DNA of 64,000 bases from an uncultured Lachnospiraceae bacterium (GTDB taxonomy: Bacteria > Bacillota > Clostridia > Lachnospirales > Lachnospiraceae): contig CAKRQV010000010.1 in the NCBI GenBank assembly GCA_934394565.1, positions 1-64,000 on the forward strand. Reading direction: 5' to 3'. The notes beneath the pieces were generated by a model that did no database searches, had not been told where the DNA came from, and worked only from the letters and a program-made list of their open reading frames with translations. Made by a program: the position numbers and the translations under genes. Positions 7,297-15,133 of the stretch are shown here, in pieces; the first letter of the stretch is position 1; every line of letters begins with the position of its first letter.

Positions 7297-7977
7297 TTAT
7301 CGGATCCTCTTTACATTTCCTTCATCCATATCGTAAAGCTCATCACAGATTTCCATATCTTCTGCATAATGACTGGCCAGGAGGATTGTTTTTCCTTCAT
7401 CTCTTAGCTTTACCAGAAGCTCGCGAACCAGAGCGATTCCCTTTTTATCCAATCCATTCATTGGTTCATCCAAAATAAGAATATCCGGATCTTCCATAAT
7501 CGCCTGTGCAATTCCCAAGCGCTGACGCATGCCGAGAGAATATTTTCCTACTTTTTTCTTATCATCTGGATCCAGTCCTACCAGCTCTATTGCCTTTCGA
7601 ATTTCTTCCTTACCTATTTTATTTCGGATTTTTGCCAGAAATTCCAGATTTTTATAGGCACTGTACTGAGACAAAAAGCCAGGTGTCTCAATAATCAAAC
7701 CGATATTTTCAGCAAAATCAGTTTCCACTCCCAGCTGTTTACCATGCACTGTAACAACTCCTGTTTCCGGATGCAGAAAACCGGCAATAGTTTTAAACAG
7801 CACTGTTTTTCCAGAACCATTTTTACCAACAAACCCATAAATCTTTCCAGCAGGAAGAAACAAAGTAATACATTTCAGTACATATTGCTCCTTAAATATT
7901 TTCCGCACGCCTTCTAACGTAATCACAGAAGATAACACTCTTTCTTCGAATGCCTCCTCTTTTTCTTCATCTAACAT
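7297..7977 (-). CDS. ABC-2 type transporter, ATP-binding protein
   Basis: This 226-residue ATPase is of the kind that drives bacteriocin-, lantibiotic- or drug-related ABC-2 transporters (BcrA/CcmA type). Walker A is GFVGKNGSGKTVLFK. The signature is YSLGMRQRLGIAQAI and Walker B is ILILDEPMNGLD. The start at 7977 follows GGGAG and overlaps the stop of the upstream membrane gene by 7 nt, which indicates translational coupling. A longer frame upstream would run deep into that gene and is rejected. It is the last gene of the operon that starts with the small secreted protein at 13.0 kb. Confidence 0.9.
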   Translation of the reverse strand: MLDEEKEEAFEERVLSSVITLEGVRKIFKEQYVLKCITLFLPAGKIYGFVGKNGSGKTVLFKTIAGFLHPETGVVTVHGKQLGVETDFAENIGLIIETPGFLSQYSAYKNLEFLAKIRNKIGKEEIRKAIELVGLDPDDKKKVGKYSLGMRQRLGIAQAIMEDPDILILDEPMNGLDKKGIALVRELLVKLRDEGKTILLASHYAEDMEICDELYDMDEGNVKRIR

Positions 7978-8672
7978 ATTTTTCTCCCTTCGAGACAACC
8001 TCTTTTCTGTAATTTTGGCACCAACAGATACAAGCCGGCAATACCTGCCAGTTGAAATATCAATGCCAAATAATATTTTATCCACCCTGCTGTTATCAGT
8101 TCCACATACATTCCACTATTTAGCATCGGCAATTTCCATTTTACAGAAATGCAATACAGCATTCCTTCCAGCAACAGCAGCAAACAGGGAACCTCATTTT
8201 TTTCCATGAACAGGCTGCCCACCAGAATAGCTGTAATATACAGGCTGCAATGCAGATAAAATGTAACCATTATTATACCATCTCTGTACCACGTTCCCTG
8301 TATGACATCCACCACCAGCCATAAAAAACTGTACAAAAACAATATAACCAGCATATACAGCTGTATTTCTGCAAATAGTTTTCTCCACCAACAGGCAAAT
8401 GAGCCGCTACGATACACTGTATATCTGTAGATCCGCATTTTTTCTGCTATCTTACGACCCGTCATAAGAAAACAAATACCATAAATAAACAGCCACTTTC
8501 CTAAAGCGACGGAATCTATCTGTCCATCTTCGCTGTAGATGATTCCTCCAAGAATATATCTGACTGCACTGTAACCATTATCTGCCCACAAAAGCGCCAC
8601 AACAGATATCAGTGCTGCTAATACTATATCTGTTTTCTGTATACACAATTGCAGACACCGTCTTCTTCTCAT
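7971..8672 (-). CDS. Membrane protein, ABC-2 permease-like
   Basis: This 233-residue protein has about six hydrophobic segments (for example DIVLAALISVVALLWA near the N-terminus). Its family is not recognisable by motif. Its position between another membrane gene and the ABC ATPase, with start and stop codons touching or overlapping on both sides, indicates that it is a membrane subunit of the exporter. Three different membrane proteins for one ATPase is typical of ABC-2 immunity or export systems such as the LanFEG type. Confidence 0.75.
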   Translation of the reverse strand: MRRRRCLQLCIQKTDIVLAALISVVALLWADNGYSAVRYILGGIIYSEDGQIDSVALGKWLFIYGICFLMTGRKIAEKMRIYRYTVYRSGSFACWWRKLFAEIQLYMLVILFLYSFLWLVVDVIQGTWYRDGIIMVTFYLHCSLYITAILVGSLFMEKNEVPCLLLLLEGMLYCISVKWKLPMLNSGMYVELITAGWIKYYLALIFQLAGIAGLYLLVPKLQKRGCLEGRKIC

Positions 8673-9533
8673 CTACCAGCTTTCCCCTCTCGCTGCCTCC
8701 CGGACGTCCGTATACCGTATCAGCCCGTAGGATAAAACACTCAAAAACCACAATACAGCGATATATATACAGATAGTTTCTGTCAAGGAAATATCTGTAT
8801 CTGCACCAATCTGTAAAATAGAGATAGACCTCGCCATCAGAGACCAGCGTACGTTTAACATAAACCCTTCCTTCATAATCTCATATCCGAGAAAATGAAA
8901 GGCAAAAACAGCCACCATTCCTGCCATCTGATCCGCCAGCAAACTGAATGCATAGAGAAAAAATGCAAGCATCAGTCCATATAGCAAAGAAAGCCCCAGT
9001 GTAATCCCCAATGCCTGATATACTGAAATCTTCTGTATATACAAGGGTGCATCAAACTGTATACCAAAATCTGCACCTATAAACGAACTTTTAGCCAACT
9101 GTTGTACAGGCCAGCTCCAGCTATTCGCCAGATAGCCTCTGTATCCCATCCCCATACCACTAAGAGCCAGAACCAGATAATAGAGAATCCCCTGCCCCAC
9201 CAGATAGCGAAGTATAGCTCCATTCCAAATTCTCTTCTCCGTACGATGCAGTATATACAACGCATTATCCCGGATAAAGGGCGCATCCGAAATGATCAGC
9301 AGCCAACCCAACACGGCAAACAGCACTGTATCCGTCTTATTCATAGCAACAATAAACGGCTCCATTGCCTGATATACTTCACCTGTGCTTTCTGCATATC
9401 GGATAACACCGCTCGTCTGCCACAGCATGACAGCCATACCTGTCAGATATCCCATCCATACTCTTTTTGACGACCAGTGTAAACGGAATTCATATGCACA
9501 CAGCTGATTTTTTATTTTCCATTTATTCATCAT
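8673..9533 (-). CDS. Membrane protein, ABC-2 permease-like
   Basis: This 286-residue protein has about six membrane segments. I chose the ATG at 9533 (MMNKWKIKNQ) because GGAG lies 6 nt upstream and the start overlaps the stop of the preceding membrane gene. Its stop codon directly touches the ATG of the next gene. It has no sequence motif I recognise beyond the ABC-2-like hydrophobic pattern. Its role as a transporter subunit is inferred from the operon. Confidence 0.75.
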   Translation of the reverse strand: MMNKWKIKNQLCAYEFRLHWSSKRVWMGYLTGMAVMLWQTSGVIRYAESTGEVYQAMEPFIVAMNKTDTVLFAVLGWLLIISDAPFIRDNALYILHRTEKRIWNGAILRYLVGQGILYYLVLALSGMGMGYRGYLANSWSWPVQQLAKSSFIGADFGIQFDAPLYIQKISVYQALGITLGLSLLYGLMLAFFLYAFSLLADQMAGMVAVFAFHFLGYEIMKEGFMLNVRWSLMARSISILQIGADTDISLTETICIYIAVLWFLSVLSYGLIRYTDVREAARGESW

Positions 9534-10269
9534 GTAATCTCCATGCCAGTCCAAACCCGACAGCTGTGACAGCCACCAAAATGTAAAGCCCCTGCATCAG
9601 CATCGCCTGTCCAAAAGACCCCAGTTCCTCACCCCGCACCAGGAAAATCGGATTCATATATGGCACATTAAACAAAGCGATCCATAATACCTCATACAAT
9701 ACAAAAGGCGCTAAAAGTGCCACATACCGATTACCGGCCCATACCGCAAAAGCCATCCCTACCAAGGCCCAGCAGCAGCCAAACATAAATCCGAGAATCA
9801 CTTTTCCTACCAGTACATAGCCATCGCCATACAGTTCCAGCCCCTGTTGCACCCGTGTACCTGCATAATATCCGGAATCCGCCAGTCCATACGTTCCATA
9901 TCGACAGGCAATCCCGCTGACAACAGCAAAAGGAATTGCCATGCTGATCCCGCCGGCCAGTCCTGTACTTAGCATCCGCCAGAAGCCATAGGATTTCCAA
10001 CCCATACGTGTCAGAATCATCTTTAAATACCCACTGTGATATTCCTCACAGAAAGGTGTGGAATACACTAACACCGGAAAAATCGCAGCAAACGGTGTAA
10101 AGCCTGACAGAGCCATGGCATTCGTCAATATTTCTTCCTTACCAACACCTCCGTCAAAATTCGTGTTCAACCAGATTGCACGGACAAACACTGCCGTCAA
10201 TAATACTATCGACAGCCAGAAGCCTTTTCCTCCAAATGCCCTTTTTATATCCTGTCTGAAAAATCTCAT
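9523..10269 (-). CDS. ABC-2 type membrane permease
   Basis: This 248-residue protein starts MRFFRQDIKRAFGGKGFW, a basic amphipathic N-terminus typical of ABC-2 permeases, and is followed by about six hydrophobic helices. The segment FCEEYHSGYLKMILTRMGWK resembles the cytoplasmic loop of these permeases. It is the first of three consecutive membrane genes that overlap or abut. The upstream lipoprotein gene ends 18 nt before it. Confidence 0.8.
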   Translation of the reverse strand: MRFFRQDIKRAFGGKGFWLSIVLLTAVFVRAIWLNTNFDGGVGKEEILTNAMALSGFTPFAAIFPVLVYSTPFCEEYHSGYLKMILTRMGWKSYGFWRMLSTGLAGGISMAIPFAVVSGIACRYGTYGLADSGYYAGTRVQQGLELYGDGYVLVGKVILGFMFGCCWALVGMAFAVWAGNRYVALLAPFVLYEVLWIALFNVPYMNPIFLVRGEELGSFGQAMLMQGLYILVAVTAVGFGLAWRLHDE

Positions 10270-10287
10270 CTTATTAACGCATCCTTT

Positions 10288-11502
10288 TTACTGTGTCCGT
10301 ACCAGACTGCCATCCACTGCATTGATCCAGATATCCGTCGGTACATCTTTTTCTGCTGCTATATCCAGCATGCCAGAAGTAATGGCCTCATTAAATGGTG
10401 TATAGATCCGCCATACCGGTATCAATTTTGCTGTCTCAGCATCTTTTCGCACCGGCATCCAGCTCAACAGCATTTTTGTGTATGTAATATCAGAAGACAC
10501 CTGCAAGTTCTGATCCTGCACATATTTTTCCAGTAGCTGCATCACTGTATCCTGTGATATGATCTGCTGTGCCTCACCTTTTTCATTTTCTTCCCACAAA
10601 AAACTGTCTGCATAGAGCATGGCAATACCTTCTTTACCAATCTGAGCCGTACCGGTGACTTCTGCCAGATCTGTTGGCGTACTCTGTTCTGTAATCAAAA
10701 AAGGAATATTATCCAAAACAGGAGCAAATACAAGCTTATAGTAACCTTCCTGATTTTCTGTATACACTGCAGTTGCAGATACAATCTGACATGGAATTTT
10801 TACTATAGCTGAAAGCGCCGCTTCCAGCTGCGACATTGCCATACTTTCCGTAAAGTCTGCAGAAATATCCACACCGGCTGCTTCTGTTGTTCCCTGCTGA
10901 TCCAGCTTTCCATAGTTTTCCAGAAGCGTATCATCATTGTAAACAAAACCTGCTGTTTCTGTTGCGGTAAAATTCTTTGTACCTTCTGCATTTGCCAGCG
11001 TATAAGATTTGTCGGTATGCATCTGTGTCGATGTGTCAATGTTTTCTTCACCATTTTCAGCTGCCTGTGCCTCTGGCGTATCTTCCGTTACCTTTTCTCC
11101 GGCGAAGAGTGTATCCTTTATCCCCTGCCGATCAAGCAATTCTCCATTTATCCTCGCACTGCCAGCTGTTATCGTCTGCACCTGTGTGCCGACCACCTGC
11201 GCATCCAGCTGCATGCTATTCTCTCCTGATCCGATATTTTTTTTCAGCGTTGTTATACTTTCTTGTGTTTCTTCTGGCTCATCATCTGTCACATCCTCTG
11301 AAACAGTTTTTTCCTGTTTTACGTTACTGTTCCCTTCATCTTGTCCACGAACAATACTCTCTATTGCAGAATCACTTCCCGCTATTGCCTGTGCTACTCC
11401 ATTACTCAGTACCTCTGTCTCCGGTGCTTTTGCACAGCCAGTGACCACTATACCAAGAATCACAGCCAGTGCCACACCTGCTTTTCTTTTTTTCATAGTC
11501 AA
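10288..11502 (-). CDS. Uncharacterised lipoprotein of the BlaI-linked ABC operon
   Basis: This protein of about 404 residues has a lipobox, IVVTGCAK, so it would be anchored outside the membrane. The first part is acidic and Glu/Thr-rich. The C-terminal 150 residues end in a PepSY-like phrase, WINAVDGSLVRTQ. The frame opens with TTG at 11502, 6 nt after AGGAGG. An ATG at 11496 is an alternative start. It sits between the TraX-like gene and the exporter genes in the same direction. I do not recognise the family. A substrate-capture or sensing role beside the exporter is a guess from position. Confidence 0.8.
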   Translation of the reverse strand: MTMKKRKAGVALAVILGIVVTGCAKAPETEVLSNGVAQAIAGSDSAIESIVRGQDEGNSNVKQEKTVSEDVTDDEPEETQESITTLKKNIGSGENSMQLDAQVVGTQVQTITAGSARINGELLDRQGIKDTLFAGEKVTEDTPEAQAAENGEENIDTSTQMHTDKSYTLANAEGTKNFTATETAGFVYNDDTLLENYGKLDQQGTTEAAGVDISADFTESMAMSQLEAALSAIVKIPCQIVSATAVYTENQEGYYKLVFAPVLDNIPFLITEQSTPTDLAEVTGTAQIGKEGIAMLYADSFLWEENEKGEAQQIISQDTVMQLLEKYVQDQNLQVSSDITYTKMLLSWMPVRKDAETAKLIPVWRIYTPFNEAITSGMLDIAAEKDVPTDIWINAVDGSLVRTQ

Positions 11503-11521
11503 TATTCCCCTCCTGTCTCTG

Positions 11522-12475
11522 CTATTTAAAAGCTAAAAATATATTCACACACCCAAGAAGTAATAAATGCACCGGATAAAACCAGTAAAATAATTTTTTA
11601 CAACTTCTTCCTTTTTGGTTATTATAAAAAATAATCAATGCAAAAGCGCATACGGCGAAACCCGCGTTCACATAATTCCAATGTATAACCCCATAAAAAA
11701 TCAAGCTCCACAAACTTCCTGCGACGACTTGCAGCCATCTATGTTTTCGGAATATATAAAGAGAAAGCAAAAGAATCAGTCCGCCAAAATCGTAACCTGT
11801 ATTTGCGGTAAGCAATACTACAAGCAATAAAGTACATCCTGCGGTCAAAATCTTTTTCATCTGCAATCTTCTGATTGTCTTTTCGTTTCTATATTCTGCC
11901 AGAGTAGCATGCCATTCTTCTGTTGCATAATCTATTAATCGAAATACCAGAAGTCCCGCCAAAAGTAAATATCCTATATTCCTTGTCGGATTGCAGATCC
12001 ATAAGCCCTGCACTTTCCAAAAAACACCTCCAATCAGACCCGCAAGTCCAATTAGCAGATAACCTTTTCGTTCTTTATGCAGTTCCATTACATACAGCAC
12101 CAGCAAAGTCACCAGCATTTCCAACCAGTATTTCCAGCTGCTTGTCAGGCGTATGTATGTACCGCCTGCAATGCTCCCTGTAATATTTACTTCATCCAAT
12201 GCCAGAACATAAGGAATTTGCGAAATACAGGTAAGTATAGCCATTCGTCTTATGTAAGCTGTTTTGTCTGATGTATAGTGCCAGCCTTCTGCCAGAGCGA
12301 ATGCAAACAAAGGAAACGCTATTCGTCCTACACCACGCATCCAGGATGTATTAAATGTTAAAAGATCATGCCCATCCCAACCGGTCACACAGGCAATATG
12401 ATCAATCAACATAGTAATACATGCTATGATTTTCAAATGAAACATCGACAACTTACAATATTTTTCCTTTTGCAT
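11522..12475 (-). CDS. TraX family membrane protein
   Basis: This 317-residue protein has eight to nine hydrophobic segments. The N-terminal part, KIIACITMLIDHIACV, followed by GRIAFPLFAFALAEGWHYT, is characteristic of the TraX family. TraX acetylates F-pilin in Enterobacteria, but chromosomal homologues in Firmicutes are not tied to conjugation. No conjugation genes are present here. GGGAG lies upstream of the ATG. Acylation of a cell-surface or secreted substrate is possible, and the small secreted protein encoded just upstream is an obvious candidate, though there is no direct evidence. Confidence 0.88.
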   Translation of the reverse strand: MQKEKYCKLSMFHLKIIACITMLIDHIACVTGWDGHDLLTFNTSWMRGVGRIAFPLFAFALAEGWHYTSDKTAYIRRMAILTCISQIPYVLALDEVNITGSIAGGTYIRLTSSWKYWLEMLVTLLVLYVMELHKERKGYLLIGLAGLIGGVFWKVQGLWICNPTRNIGYLLLAGLLVFRLIDYATEEWHATLAEYRNEKTIRRLQMKKILTAGCTLLLVVLLTANTGYDFGGLILLLSLYIFRKHRWLQVVAGSLWSLIFYGVIHWNYVNAGFAVCAFALIIFYNNQKGRSCKKLFYWFYPVHLLLLGCVNIFLAFK

Positions 12476-12498
12476 ATAACTCCCTTTTAACCTTACCT

Positions 12499-12557
12499 CC
12501 CGTATCGTTATTTGTGATCTTCTCCATATTTCTTTATCGTCACAAGTAAGATACGGG
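12499..12557. other. Long imperfect hairpin after the secreted-protein gene
   Basis: CCCGTATC (12499-12506) pairs with GATACGGG (12550-12557), and the stem continues inward with one bulge and one mismatch (GTTATTTGTGA against TCACAAGTAAG). It lies 15 nt after the secreted-protein stop and before the TraX-like gene. There is no T-run. It probably protects the upstream message, or partly stops transcription, so the first gene is expressed most. Confidence 0.55.
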
Positions 12558-12571
12558 AAGTATTTTCATTT

Positions 12572-13000
12572 TTACTGATTTTTCAGTTTATCGGCATTCC
12601 ACCAGCCATGGGTTGTTGCCTTACCTGTTGCTGTATCATCTTCTCTTGCAGCAAGCGCATAATTCATTTTTGCAGCATCGCCATCGCCATATTTTACTGT
12701 GGTATACCCTTTCGATTTTCGCCATATACCGCTCTTTGTACACACAACACTGCCCTGCACTTTGTATGGTGCATAACGAATCCCTGCTGTACCGGACGGA
12801 TAAGAAATGCTAAGAACATTTAATGTCCACGGATCCGATAAAATCGTCTTCCGATTTACATTGACACTTTTTACATACGACTTTCCCGTCGTATTTAATG
12901 TAAAACTATAATACGTCTTACCTGCACTAACTGTACCCGCCAGCATCATAACACCGAGGCCAAAAGCACACATTGCTGTTTTGATTTTTCTTACCTTCAT
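12572..13000 (-). CDS. Small secreted protein, first gene of the BlaI-linked operon
   Basis: This 142-residue protein starts with a basic n-region, a hydrophobic stretch (MCAFGLGVMMLAGTVSA) and a likely signal peptidase I site after VSA-GK. The mature part of about 115 residues is rich in Tyr, Ser, Thr and Lys and contains two Trp near the end (HGWWNADK). I chose ATG 13000 because AAGGAG lies 11 nt upstream; an ATG at 13030 has no such site. No family is recognised. It is followed by a TraX-like gene and an ABC exporter, and its promoter carries the same inverted repeat as blaI. A secreted toxin, signal or surface protein are all compatible. Confidence 0.75.
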   Translation of the reverse strand: MKVRKIKTAMCAFGLGVMMLAGTVSAGKTYYSFTLNTTGKSYVKSVNVNRKTILSDPWTLNVLSISYPSGTAGIRYAPYKVQGSVVCTKSGIWRKSKGYTTVKYGDGDAAKMNYALAAREDDTATGKATTHGWWNADKLKNQ

Positions 13001-13051
13001 TATTTTCGTATCTCCTTTCGTTTTTCGCATGCTTTAATTGGATCCTCTATT

Positions 13052-13080
13052 ATTATAGTTTCTGTTTTTATTTATGTCAA
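13052..13080 (-). promoter_or_regulatory. Promoter of the secreted-protein/ABC operon
   Basis: On the minus strand the -35 is TTGACA (13075-13080) and the -10 is TATAAT (13052-13057), with a 17-nt spacer. This is a full-consensus promoter, so the operon would be highly expressed unless repressed. Confidence 0.8.
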
Positions 13081-13095
13081 TCTATTTTTTTAGAT
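13080..13095. promoter_or_regulatory. Candidate BlaI operator, site 1
   Basis: The perfect inverted repeat ATCTA-N6-TAGAT touches the -35 box. The same sequence, with one changed base in one arm, lies at the same distance from the -35 box of blaI (15014-15029). The A/T-tract could also act as an UP element, so operator function is an inference. Confidence 0.5.
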
Positions 13096-13105
13096 TTTAT
13101 ATTAT

Positions 13106-13141
13106 AAAAATAAAGGAAGCAAGATTGCTTCCTTTATTTTT
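13106..13141. terminator. Bidirectional terminator after the BlaR1 gene
   Basis: AAATAAAGGAAGCAA pairs with TTGCTTCCTTTATTT around a 2-3-nt loop, and T-runs lie on both strands. It overlaps the stop codon of the BlaR1-like gene and separates it from the promoter of the secreted-protein operon. Confidence 0.85.
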
Positions 13142-14540
13142 AATACACAGAATATGATCCTTCCACTGTTATTTTTTTCTTACTACAATTTTTCACAAAC
13201 ACTTTATAGTTTCCACCTTTTGATACTGTAAATGCATGCGCACCTTTTCCTGTGCAGACAATATATTTTTTCGTTTTATCTGGTGTTATAATGCCGATTT
13301 GTATCTTACTGTTCAACGGACTGGGTGACGCACTTATAGTAATTAAATCTCCTTTTTTTACACTGATCGTAGCAGAATAGGATATTTTATTTGCTTCCAC
13401 ATTCCATTTAAATTCTCTGACGGAAGAAACCAACATGACTGCATCTTCTGCTTCTCCATCCCCCAGAGACATACTAGCTTCTTCCTCTGACGTCAGCATT
13501 GTTTCATATTCCTGATTCTGATCTGGCGCGACTTCAAGCTCTGTTACTGTAGCATCTACGAGTGCGCTGTATGCTTCCGTCATAGCGGCATCTACCGATG
13601 CCATACCACCGATTCCGCCCAAAGCGAAAAGAACTGTTCCTAATGCCACTGCAATGCCTGCCTTTTTTCGGAAATTTTTTTCTCTTTTCATATATTTAAT
13701 CCTCTCGTTTAATTTTGTTTCTGGTTCAGTCAGATAGGATGCCATGAGGCAATTTTGCATACTGCTCCGGTCTGCAAGCTCGTATAACAGACTAAAATAG
13801 GCTTTTGGCTGATAAATCCTGCAACATTTACTGTCACAGCTGTATTCACACCAGGTCTGCAATTGCATGGAAAGCTCATGGATCAACGGGCAAAACCATA
13901 AAATGCACCGCAAACAAATTGTAAATTTCTTCCACATAGAGTCACGTTGTAGATAATGTGTGCATTCGTGTGTCAAAATCAATTCCATCTCATCTGCACT
14001 ATAAGTGCGCATTGGCAAATAGATTGTCGGATGCCATACACCACAAATAAACGGTGTATCTCCTGCCGGAAGTATATATAATTCTATTTTTCTCCGAATA
14101 TGTAACCTTTCACAAACCTGATGCAGAATTTCTTTACTTTTTTTATCTGCCGGACAATGTGTATGACATATTTTCCGAAATCTTTGACTCTCCATCCAAT
14201 ATAGATGCAGCATATACAACACACCGCAAAACCATACCAAACACAGCATATAACAGATATTTATAATGTTTTTTGTTGATATGCCAATAGCATCCGAACT
14301 GTCATTGTAGTAGTTTTGTAACGAATGCCCAACATAAATAATTGGGACTGCAAAAAAAACCAAATTTGCCCGCAAGGATGTATAGACAAACTGTGCATTG
14401 CTGTTTTTTATCCATCGTTTTTTCATCAGATACCAAATTCCGGTAATCACAGCACCAAAAACAGCCATCTGCACCAGACACAGGATCCATGCGGTTACTA
14501 TATCCCCTACTTTAAAATATATCATTCCCCACATTTCCAT
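13140..14540 (-). CDS. BlaR1/MecR1-type membrane protease (M56) with novel sensor
   Basis: This 466-residue protein has four N-terminal membrane helices and a cytoplasmic zinc protease domain with HECTH (HExxH) near residues 191-195 and a downstream CEYSCD. A further helix (about 294-314) leads to an outer domain of about 150 residues. Proteins of this family sense a ligand outside the cell and trigger cleavage of the BlaI repressor. The outer domain lacks the SxxK and KTG motifs of a penicillin-binding sensor. Its last 95 residues look like a small beta-sandwich (PPC-like) domain. I chose ATG 14540 because GGGAGGAG lies upstream. The gene starts 20 nt after the blaI stop region. Confidence 0.87.
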   Translation of the reverse strand: MEMWGMIYFKVGDIVTAWILCLVQMAVFGAVITGIWYLMKKRWIKNSNAQFVYTSLRANLVFFAVPIIYVGHSLQNYYNDSSDAIGISTKNIINICYMLCLVWFCGVLYMLHLYWMESQRFRKICHTHCPADKKSKEILHQVCERLHIRRKIELYILPAGDTPFICGVWHPTIYLPMRTYSADEMELILTHECTHYLQRDSMWKKFTICLRCILWFCPLIHELSMQLQTWCEYSCDSKCCRIYQPKAYFSLLYELADRSSMQNCLMASYLTEPETKLNERIKYMKREKNFRKKAGIAVALGTVLFALGGIGGMASVDAAMTEAYSALVDATVTELEVAPDQNQEYETMLTSEEEASMSLGDGEAEDAVMLVSSVREFKWNVEANKISYSATISVKKGDLITISASPSPLNSKIQIGIITPDKTKKYIVCTGKGAHAFTVSKGGNYKVFVKNCSKKKITVEGSYSVY

Positions 14541-14559
14541 AGCCAGATATACTCCTCCC

Positions 14560-14940
14560 TTATTCATCCAGACTATCAATCAGCTGCTGCATATCTTTCT
14601 TCTCTTCGGCGCTCATATTCTCACCTTTAAACAGTGCCGACACCAGTTCTGTTTTGGAGCCGTCAAACCAGAATTCACAGGTACGGTTCAGCTCACTCTG
14701 TATATACTCCGCCTGCGTACGTTTCGGATAGTAGAATTTGACACCACGTTTAAAATAATCTACAAAGCCCTTGTCATACAGTTTTTTCACAAAGGTGTAT
14801 ACGGTTGTGGGTTTATAATCCAGACCGTAGTTTTCCTTCAGCTTCTCAACGATCTCCGGCACTGTGATGTTATCTTTGGCATCCCAGACACATTTCATTG
14901 TCGCCAGTTCGCAATCCGTCAGTTCTGCAAATTTTCCCAT
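14560..14940 (-). CDS. BlaI/MecI/CopY family transcriptional repressor
   Basis: This 126-residue dimeric winged-helix repressor has the N-terminal pattern LTDCELATMKCVWDAKDNIT and the recognition-helix region KPTTVYTFVKKLYDKGFV, both typical of BlaI. The C-terminal helices would form the dimer and carry the cleavage region. It is the first gene of a two-gene operon with the BlaR1-like protease. Its own promoter carries an inverted repeat also found before the secreted-protein operon, so it probably represses itself and that operon until the protease is activated. Confidence 0.9.
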   Translation of the reverse strand: MGKFAELTDCELATMKCVWDAKDNITVPEIVEKLKENYGLDYKPTTVYTFVKKLYDKGFVDYFKRGVKFYYPKRTQAEYIQSELNRTCEFWFDGSKTELVSALFKGENMSAEEKKDMQQLIDSLDE

Positions 14941-14985
14941 AGTTTTACCTTCTTTCCTGTTTTCGTTTATTCTCTACTGTTTTAG

Positions 14986-15014
14986 ATGATATTCCTTTCT
15001 ATTTGTTTTGTCAA
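14986..15014 (-). promoter_or_regulatory. Promoter of the blaI-blaR1 operon
   Basis: On the minus strand the -35 is TTGACA (15009-15014) and the -10 is TATCAT (14986-14991), with a 17-nt spacer. Confidence 0.75.
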
Positions 15015-15029
15015 TCTATTTTTTTCGAT
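15014..15029. promoter_or_regulatory. Candidate BlaI operator, site 2
   Basis: The near-perfect inverted repeat ATCTA-N6-TCGAT touches the -35 box of the blaI promoter. On the minus strand the two promoters share the identical run AAAAAAATAGATTGACA. Equal geometry at both promoters favours shared control. Confidence 0.5.
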
Positions 15030-15065
15030 ACTTCCAGCCCATAACAATCCGTTATACCATCTCAA

Positions 15066-15094
15066 TTGCACTTTTCTCCCATACCTCCTATACT
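15066..15094 (+). promoter_or_regulatory. Promoter of the LysR-type regulator gene
   Basis: On the plus strand the -35 is TTGCAC (15066-15071) and the -10 is TATACT (15089-15094), with a 17-nt spacer. It lies about 40 nt upstream of the ATG and diverges from blaI. Confidence 0.65.
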
Positions 15095-15133
15095 GTATTT
15101 GTACGAACTATGTGTACAGGAAAGAGGGATTTC

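Noticed and set aside
11522..12475. The TraX-like gene as evidence of a conjugative element
   Set aside because: No relaxase, coupling protein, type IV secretion or integrase gene is nearby. TraX-like proteins are common on Firmicutes chromosomes.
14398..14985. 195-codon open frame on the plus strand opposite blaI and the blaR1 start
   Set aside because: It lies fully antisense to two well-supported genes and has no ribosome-binding site or recognisable product.
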